Shown one piece after another: positions 56,776 through 64,000 of a DNA stretch of 64,000 nt. Under the pieces are notes generated by a model that worked only from the letters and a program-made list of their open reading frames with translations, was not told where the DNA came from and made no database searches. A program made the position numbers and the translations under genes. Source of the DNA: Anastrepha obliqua (Eukaryota; Arthropoda; Insecta; Diptera; Tephritidae); contig NC_072893.1 in the NCBI RefSeq assembly GCF_027943255.1, positions 9,548,001 to 9,612,000 of the forward strand, given 5' to 3'. Every line of letters starts with the position of its first letter. Within the stretch, counting starts at the first letter, position 1.

Positions 56776-57650
56776 CCCAAAAAATAATTTTCATTCCTCA
56801 AACCCAAAAAATCGTATCCTTCCAATCCTTACTCCCGTACAAAAGTCAGCGCATTACTTGCATTGTGGCTGCAAGAAAAAGACACAGTTGCACATTGCAT
56901 CAGTGGAGCCAGCAAGAGGAAGCGGCCAATCGCGATAATAGCGCAGACACCAAAATTTAGCGAAGCCCTCAATCATCTGTGCGATCTTTCTACCAGAAAA
57001 ATGTGAAACACAGATGGCGCTCCTAGCAGTAAGAAGGCGTTTTTCCTAAGAAGGCTATCACCTACCCTGCCAGAAAGCAAAATAGATTAACGAAACCAAC
57101 GCAATACTGAATCTTGTCGAGGCCCTATGCTCCCGATTGGAGTTAACAAGGAAGAAAAATAAAAGTTCTGAAGAAACCTTAACGCCTTGTTAGAAAAAGG
57201 AGTACCTTATCTTGTTACATAACCTCAAATATTAACAAAAAAAGGTAATTCGGCTATTTTCAAAGAAATTCTCTGCACATAAGTTTGAAAGCCAGGGATG
57301 GATTTTTAAAACTCTATTTTTTCAACATAACCACAACACATTTATTTAAAAAATACACACAGTAAATGCTATTTGTCACGCATACAAACTCCTTTAAGTA
57401 ATTCAGCAAGAATTTGGTATTTTCTTTGCTTTAAATGGGCATTTTAGTGTTTTTTATATCCAAAATTTGGCAACACTTCAGTAGAAGAAGAAGAACAAAC
57501 ATAGGGGGGAAAAATAATTATAAAGAAAGCGGACAAATGTCACCCCCAAGTAAAGCAGGCCACAAGGGATACAAATCGCAACAATCGGTTGAAACTCTTT
57601 CGAACCGCGCGTGGACTTGTAGACTTGTTGTCGATTTTAATTTCAGGAAA
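56776..57650. other. intergenic DNA, nothing recognised
   Basis: No motif or gene was seen. The phrase CTCTGCACATAAG near 57271 recurs near 57757, hinting at old repeats. Confidence 0.4.
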
Positions 57651-57652
57651 AA

Positions 57653-57997
57653 GGTGATTCAATTTTGGTGGAGGACTAGTTTAAAAGACAAGATGAGTTT
57701 TCGCACATAAATTTCTTGGTTTCTCACACTTTCTATTTAAAAAGAAATTTCGATCTCTGCACATGAGTGGACAAATGGCAACATTAAGCGAAACATTTAT
57801 GGAGGAACTTGTTCAAAAACCAAACGCCATTTTGGAAAACTAAGAACTATATATAAACACAATGACAGAGTTGTGAAAGTAAAATTGAGACAAAATTTTA
57901 TTAAGAAACCGGTATTACAGAAAGTGTGAAAAAAAATGTATATGCGAAGACTCATTTCGCCCTTTAAACCAGTCCTGCACTCAAATTGAACGCCATT
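57653..57997. repeat. imperfect inverted repeat (about 80-bp arms)
   Basis: The left arm (about 57653-57733: TCAATTTTGG, GGAGGACTAGTTTAAAAG, ATGAGTTTTCGCACAT, CTCACACTTTCT) pairs with the right arm (about 57915-57997, reverse complement: TTCAATTTGA, GCAGGACTGGTTTAAAGG, ATGAGTCTTCGCATAT, TTCACACTTTCT). A 180-bp loop separates them. It could fold back as RNA or be a foldback/MITE remnant. Confidence 0.6.
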
Positions 57998-58447
57998 TTT
58001 CACACAAAAGTAAATAACATACCATGTTTCCTGTCTGCGGTTTGCTTAACAGGCGCACAACTAACAAACAAATAATCACCAACATCAACAATAAAGGCAT
58101 TGCCGATAGCGTGACCAGATGATAAATCAAATAAAAGTAAATAGTACTGGGTGAATTATTGAACTAATTTAAAAAAAAATTATATTTCACATAATTGTAA
58201 ACATACATTTAAAACAGGTTAAAAAAATGCCTGGAGGAAAGAACTAAAACTCTGAGACAAGAGAACAAAAAAAGAATGCTAAACCATGTTACGACAATGT
58301 TTCACACTGATCACCAATCAGGCTAGGGTGACGCCACTGAAATTGTCGAAATCGCTGAGAGCAAAGTAACAGGACTATGATAGGCGCCATCTCATTAATC
58401 TCTCCATCGTTCATTTTAAGCCAATATTTCAAAACTCTAAATTTGTG

Positions 58448-58665
58448 AGCGCCCGCCGTAGCCGAATAGGTAGGTGCGTAAATAACATTCGGAATTCAGA
58501 GAGAAACAAGCTTTTTCTATTAGCGGTCGTCATAAAAAATATCTGCCGTTTAGAGTCGACTTGAAACTGTAAGTCCCTCCATTTGTGAAACAACACACCA
58601 CAAATAGAAGCACGGCCAAACACCCAAAACGTGTATACGCGTCAATTATATATTTATAAAAATAA
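58448..58665 (+). mobile_element. tRNA-derived SINE copy with internal deletion
   Basis: GCGCCCGCCGTAGCCGAATA and GGTAGGTGCGTAAATAAC begin the head. The part after the B box is shortened. AAAAATATCTGCCGTTTAGA, GTCCCTCCATTTGTGAAACA and GGCCAAACACCCAAAACG continue the body to a TATATTTATAAAAATAAATA tail. It belongs to the same family as 25042-25357. Confidence 0.8.
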
Positions 58666-59194
58666 ATACATGAGGCTCATACACTACTTATTATCATTGC
58701 CATTGTATTCAGCTTATGCACTTTTTCTGTAGTTGAACAGTTTGAGTGTCGAGGTTTAACAAAATCCTACTATTATTGGTCTCGCGGCGAAACAGAAATT
58801 ATTCGCGACAGAGCCCTGAGATGAATCGACCTCATACAGCCTCAGGTGGCTCGCAATTATATATACTTTAAGAATTCCACTATTACCGAAAGATATGGAT
58901 TTGAGAGGCTACCCTCAGATTCCTTGGCTGACGTTGATCAACATGCGGTCATAAAGCTGTAGCAACTCTGATAAGCAAGATGTTCCAGTGCTCGTAGAGT
59001 TGTCTTTAGGGACAATGTATCCGAAATCAAGCTACAAGTTCCCAGACGTGATTGCTTAAAGATGGATAAATATTGCTGCCATACATTGGTAATAATTCAG
59101 TCAAATTTATTGCATAATCTTGAAATTTGGAAATCTTGTTCACAACGTCAATGGGTATCGCCCGATTTTTAGAGTGTGAAATTCAAAACCGCGC
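58666..59194. other. intergenic DNA, nothing recognised
   Basis: A moderately GC-richer stretch at 58735-59060 has open segments but no motif I recognise. It may be an eroded coding fragment of a transposon. Confidence 0.35.
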
Positions 59195-59350
59195 AATTTT
59201 GTCCAGGTCCAGGTCCAATTTTTCGGGGGTCAACTTCAGTGCCATTTTTAAAATTATTAAAATTAAAATTAAAACATTTTTTTTTTCATTTTTGTATGTA
59301 AAGAAATTAAGTAAGAAGCCTAAAAAATTTAAATATCGTTTTTAATTTTT
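59195..59350 (+). repeat. dispersed repeat, inverted copy of 63780-63940
   Basis: GGTCCAATTTTTCGGGGGTC, then TGCCATTTTTAAAATTATTA and TTTTTGTATGTAAAGAAATT, matches the reverse complement of 63780-63925 with about 85 percent identity by eye. No coding capacity. Confidence 0.65.
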
Positions 59351-59772
59351 TCATTATTACAACAAACTCCTAAAAATATCAAACTTAAGAAACCGATTAC
59401 GTGAGCGATTTGTGTATTGATCTGTGATCGAGATTATATACCCTACTCGCTCTTTCTTGTTCAACTTTTACCGATTTACTCGTATGTTGAATACATTTTG
59501 TTTCCCCTTTTCAATCGCATACAACCAACTTTTCTTACTAGCGTTCATTAATCGACTAAAAGTTGAGTTAGAGTAGATTTTTTTTTTCACAATGACTAAA
59601 CATTCAGTGATGATGAGATTCAAGTTTTAACTGAAGAAATAGTGGCAGTGAAACGCTTATTTTTTTTATTTCAATAAGCCCAACTATATTCATATCACAA
59701 TAGTATATAAGAAGGCTAAGAAGTAATATCTGTCCCCCAACGCATTTTTTAAATTAACATTTAAATTTTTGA
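59351..59772. other. intergenic DNA, nothing recognised
   Basis: AT-rich flank of the mariner remnant. Inverted ends were not found. Confidence 0.4.
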
Positions 59773-60771
59773 TTATATTTCGTTGGAGAATAAGTTCGTA
59801 GCGTTTTTACCGAAGGCTTTTAATGCAATTTCAATTATAAATTCGCTGTTCCTGTTTACTACCTCTTTCCACCTCTCGACCAATTCGTTGATGCCATTCC
59901 GCCAATAATCGGTTGGTGTGGTGTTAAAGAAATTGTTGAGCCAGTTTTTAAGGACTTCTTTCTTATCGAAGGTAACGCCCTTCATATTGTTTGACAGGGA
60001 GCGGAAACGTTGGTAATCGGTCGGTTCATTCGAGCTCTTAGAGTGCGGCTTTGACGAATTATGCAACATTGTCGTGAATGAGTATAGTTTGACCATGTCG
60101 ATCAGGAGTTTTCAGTCAAATAGTCTCATTAACACGGTGCAGCTGGGCAATGTAGGGCTCCTTGTTGACCGTGGCATTCTTTTCGAGCATCTCCTAGTGC
60201 ACCATGCCCTCCCAGCCCCACCAAACACATATCTTGATCTTCTTTGGCTGGACTCTCTGCATTGGCGTGCCTCCTGGAGCCACCCACTCCTTTCTTTGCT
60301 TCATATTGACGTATAGGCACCATTTCTCATCTCCCGTGACGATTCGGTACAAAAAGCGCTTTTTATGACTGCGTGTCGCTCGATGGCGGGCGAGATGCTT
60401 GGAAGAAATTTGAAGGCGACTTTCTTTGTTTTCGTTTTTTTTCGTTCGTGAGGCAACCAGGTTCCCAATTTTTTGGTAAAACCAATGGAATGAAGGTGAT
60501 TGAGCTCGTTACCGTTCTCCTTCAAACATGATTTGAGACGTTCTTCATCGAATTCAGAAGGCCTTCCGCTGCCGGATGTGTCATCGACGTCAAAATCGCC
60601 ATTTTTGAACTTTGCAAACCATTTTCGTGCAGTGGACTCGCCTATCACACCTTCTCCATACACGTGGCAAATGTCCCGGGCTGCTTCGGTAACTTTTTGA
60701 CTTCGATGAGAAGCAAAGAAGAACAGGTGTCGAAAATGTTTATTTTTGCCTCCTGGGTATTCCATTTCCAA
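59773..60771 (-). pseudogene. mariner-type transposase, degraded
   Basis: The start at 60771 gives MEMEYPGGKNKHFRHLFFFA, RSQKVTEAARDICHVYGEGV, STARKWFAKFKNGDFDVDDT and SGRPSEFDEERLKSCLKENG, an intact N-terminal region. GTWLPHERKK replaces the usual WVPHEL. In another frame come RIVTGDEKWCLYVNMK (first aspartate, near 60340-60295) and KICVWWGWEGMVH. Near 60120, ILIHDNVA gives the second aspartate. About 40 bp are deleted before EPTDYQRFRSLSNNMKGVTF (third aspartate). The C-terminus GINELVERWKEVVNRNSEFI is well kept. At least three frame changes are present. Confidence 0.87.
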
Positions 60772-62360
60772 GCATCAAAACTAATAAAAAATCAAATAAT
60801 TCAAAAATACAATTAACATAGTTTTGTAGAGCAGAAAGAGTTCTACCGAATGAATACTTACTCTTTGCCTAACAGTAAATAAATCGTTGTAAAATAAAAC
60901 GAAATATAAAAATGCTATGCACTTATAAGCGACTTAAAATTACCCGGTATAAAAATTTTCAGATTGTTAGCTTCAACGCTAAATTTTTCGTGCCGAAAAG
61001 GTTAATCAAATTGCCAAATACCATTTGATATAACCCTTTCACTACTATTTTTTCTCGAGTCAAAAATTAAAAAACATCTACAGCTATTAACAAAAATTAA
61101 CTCATTTCCATACGTAAAGTATTTTCAGAGATATTTGAATGATTTCCGAATTTCAAACTTCCATTACCACGCATCACATAGACATATACTCGTATGTATG
61201 TATAGCAGTTGTCATTATCCTTCATGGCTCGTGCAACTTCTTACAATGATCGCTATTTTCGAATTTGAATCGCTTGCGGCCTTAAAGTTATTTGGCTTCA
61301 GCAGCAGTGCACATTTCGCAAAGTACTCAAGACAGCCACAACCAGTGAAGAATTTCTTTAAGCCGCCACAGTATCGCAGCAAAATTGTCACAAACTTTAT
61401 TGCCTTCACCACAACGCTGCCAAAAGGGTGTATGGAAATGCAGAAATGATTTCATTCGCACTTTGAAAAGTTTTCCTTAGCATTTCAGCTGCACAGCAAT
61501 AATTGCCAGTTACAGTTGAAGTTGCATTGCAATAAAGTTTTATGCACGCGCAATTTCTTCCTTCCTGCTGGCATAATAGCTACAGAAAATGAATAAAGTT
61601 TGAGGTTCTATTTTCGCTTGATTGCCGGTGTTAATGTGCAAGGGGACGGAACTTATGATTTCCTTTGATTTCAATGGTAATTTTGGCAATGGAACTTAGA
61701 TTGCCTTGCAGTTTTGTTTCCTTTTTTTTCGTTGCTTTTTGCTGAGGAAAAATTTAGCATAAACTGAAAGCACAAAGTTACATAAAAAAAGTTTACTATT
61801 TGCCCATACATAAAATAATAATTAAACTTAATACTATGCAAAATATAGAAACACTTCTCAATCACTAGAAATTTAAGTGGCGTTTAAGCAAAAACTATAA
61901 TATTTAAGCCAGGAAGCCATGCACTGAGTCTGAAGCTAAGCTTTCATGACCAATTCGGAAAATTAAGCTGCCAGGTAATTGTTTTCAACCCAACTGCTGC
62001 CTCCACCAAAATTCCCTAACAGTAGCCTGTGCTTGCAAGCAGCTCCGAACTGTGCCAGTTGCCGCCCGACTTGACATCTATTCTTTGTTATTGCTATTTT
62101 TGGTTTATTGCGCCATTCTCGTTTAGCCAAGCGCAGCAGCAGCAAAATTTGCTCATTTATTGTCATGCGCCCTCAATTTTAATTTGATATACGAGGAAAA
62201 TATTTTAATTACTTTGGATATATTGGCATTAAGGTAGCCAGGTGCAGCACACAATAGGCACAATCGAGCAGGCGGGCTGGACTCTGTGAAATATGCAGGC
62301 ACAAGTAGCTACAGGCAGATGCTCACATTAATATGCTTGTACGTGTGTATGCATTTATTT
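60772..62360. other. intergenic DNA, nothing recognised
   Basis: No family motif was seen on either strand. The frames at 61135-61449 and 61215-61412 overlap on opposite strands and neither looks coding. Confidence 0.5.
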
Positions 62361-62367
62361 ATATACT

Positions 62368-63775
62368 GCGTGACAAAATTATAAGACCCCCACACATTGG
62401 CAAGTTTTGACTATTCATTTATTTCTTAATTCAGTTATTTTTTTATAAAACTGAGTACCTGCGACATTAGAAAATTTTTACCTCGATACTTGCAGCAGTT
62501 TTTGTTTTTGTCTTTATTTTTTGCTCTTTTTCGTTGTATTTTTGAGAATAAAGCTCAGGAAAGTACCGTCGACGTCATTCTGGTAATGAAATTTTTTTAA
62601 TTGAATCAGCTGAATGAATTTAGGGGAAGCACCGTCGAATTAATTTGCTAGCGAAATGCCAGTCTTGCGTTGACTTTTGCATGCTGTGATTTTATAATGG
62701 TAAAGAGAAAATTTACGCTGTTTGCAATAAAATAAAAGCAGACATTCTTAACAAAATAAATGCGGGAATTTCCATTAATGCATTAGCTTACAACTTTCAC
62801 GTGCAAAGAGCAACCACATCTCGTAATAACAAAAAACTAACCGTCCATACAGAATTTTATCACGCGACTTGAACCCAGTCCAGGTAAAGGAAAAACTTTT
62901 AAGATTTCTGAGACTCTTAAAATGGAGAAGTCGTTGTTCGATTGGCTTGGAGATCAAAGGACCACAAAATTACCAATTAAAAGTGATGTGCTAAAAGAGC
63001 GAGCCAACTTATTGCTTGCCAAAATTCAGGAAAAGCCTGGATGCTTCACGCATTAGTTGGGTTGCAATTTTTTAAAGGAGCCATGGAATTCGATGGAGGA
63101 TTTACGAAGAAAAATTATCAAATAAGAGTGACTCCAGTAACAAATTTTTGGACAAATTTAACAAAACAATTATGGATTAAAGTTTGACGAAAGAACAGCA
63201 ATACAATGATGATCCTGGCTTTTTTTGGAAGCTCTTCCCCGATAAAACTCTTGTGTGCTCAAAAGCAACCTCGGGTCTGGGACATAAGATCAGTAAGGAG
63301 AGAAAAACGTTCCTCGCTTGTACAAATATATCGCCATGGAAAATGCAATATATTTTTTAGAGATTGCATGGTATACTCTTACTGTAACTTCATTTCAGCC
63401 ATCGTTTCAAAAACTGTTTGCAAAAGCTCTGATTGCTCTCCAAGCAATGATTACAGATAGCTGATGACGCATCCAATACTGAATTCATTGCTACTTTGCT
63501 TCGGTAAGTAAAACCATTACAGCAAGTCTCCCAATCTGAAATCGAGCAATGGATTGTTAAAACCACATTCGGAGCACATAGCTTTAAATGAATGATAATG
63601 TAATAAAGACTATGAAACAGTCGGTGAAGGCACTAACAACATACAACGGGAAGCCTGCATCAGTATTCAATATATGCTTAGATTGGGCAGAGCAAAACAA
63701 TGCCTACTTAAGTGGTCCCGATGGTCTAGAGCTCGAAAAGTATTTTCAGGAATTGTTTTTTTTACAATAAAAACA
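62368..63775 (+). pseudogene. pogo/Tigger-like (CENP-B-type) transposase remnant
   Basis: TGCGTGACAAAATTATAAGA at about 62368 may be the left end. After about 300 bp of non-coding DNA, KRKFTLFAIK starts the psq-type helix-turn-helix (about 62702), followed in shifting frames by FHVQRATTS. KISETLKMEKSLFDWLGDQR (about 62895-62955), then KLPIKSDVLKERANLLLAKI, is the CENP-B-type second DNA-binding block. FFWKLFPDKTLVCS and GHKISKERKTFLACTN (about 63213-63330) form the start of the DDE domain. A further segment, GKPASVFNICLDWAEQNNAY, lies near 63648-63708. Stops and frameshifts are throughout, and the catalytic residues after the first block are not visible. Confidence 0.65.
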
Positions 63776-63779
63776 ATGA

Positions 63780-63940
63780 AAAATGATATTTAAATTTTTT
63801 CGGCTTTTTATTTAACTTCTTTTACATACAAAAATTAAAAAATATTTAAATTTTAATAATTTTAAAAATGGCGATGAAGCTAACCCTTTCGAAAAATTGG
63901 ACCCGGACGGTGTTGTGCATTTTGGCTCTTCTATTTATTT
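63780..63940 (-). repeat. dispersed repeat, inverted copy of 59195-59350
   Basis: Read on the reverse strand, GGGTCCAATTTTTCGAAAGG then CGCCATTTTTAAAATTATTA aligns with 59214-59340. It follows the transposase remnant directly and continues towards the window end. Confidence 0.65.
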
Positions 63941-64000
63941 GAAACACAAAAATCAAAAACATTATTAATCAGTATAACTGTAGCTGAGGCCCGTACTAGA

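Noticed and set aside
58735..59060. Possible eroded coding sequence
   Set aside because: Composition hints at coding, but no motif could be assigned and stops occur in every frame.

Overview
This window looks like repeat-rich, non-coding nuclear DNA from a higher dipteran fly. A tephritid fruit fly is the best guess. The reasons are the base composition, the absence of any long open host gene, several mariner/Tc1-type transposons including the DD41D (rosa-type) group known from tephritids, and copies of a tRNA-derived SINE whose head reads GTAGCCGAATGGGTTGG. The species assignment is inference. I found no host protein-coding gene that I can name, no rRNA and no functional tRNA. The only non-transposon coding candidate is a 53-bp mini-exon near 5.2 kb.

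Layout. 0-2 kb: intergenic DNA with simple repeats. 2.04-4.83 kb: an extremely AT-rich satellite-like array with a period near 230-255 bp. 5.8-14.8 kb: a graveyard of non-LTR retrotransposon fragments (reverse transcriptase and RNase H pieces) on both strands, with one DD41D element (9354-10283) and one clean nested insertion (12439-13558, 13-bp target duplication). 14.8-16.6 kb: A-rich DNA. 16.6-19.8 kb: two more non-LTR fragments and a gutted DD41D element. 19.8-20.2 kb: a 15-bp tandem array in two blocks. 20.7-27.5 kb: more non-LTR fragments, one carrying a SINE with an 11-bp target duplication. 29-32.3 kb: a nearly complete mariner, a Tc1 remnant and a deleted mariner with perfect 30-bp ends. 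35-37.3 kb: an RNase H fragment, an 865-bp element flanked by TTAA, and a dispersed repeat. 38-45 kb: mariner, DD41D, SINE and RNase H fragments. 46.5-47.4 kb: another RNase H non-LTR tail. 49.3-54.3 kb: a dense cluster of a DD41D element, two mariners, a Jockey-type RT and a SINE, most with visible target duplications. 56.6-63.8 kb: two SINEs, an imperfect hairpin, a mariner, a pair of inverted dispersed repeats and a degenerate pogo/Tigger-like transposase.

Nothing here works as an operon or pathway. The content is layers of mobile elements, nearly all inactivated by frameshifts, stops or internal deletions. Most DNA transposons have lost either the N-terminal DNA-binding region or a catalytic aspartate while keeping good terminal inverted repeats, so several are non-autonomous derivatives. 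The best-preserved reading frames are the mariner at 29283-30300 (one short frame-breaking deletion) and the Jockey RT at 53208-54030 (one frameshift, one stop). No coding call was checked against a database. Family names rest on motifs read by eye, and clade names for RT fragments are tentative.
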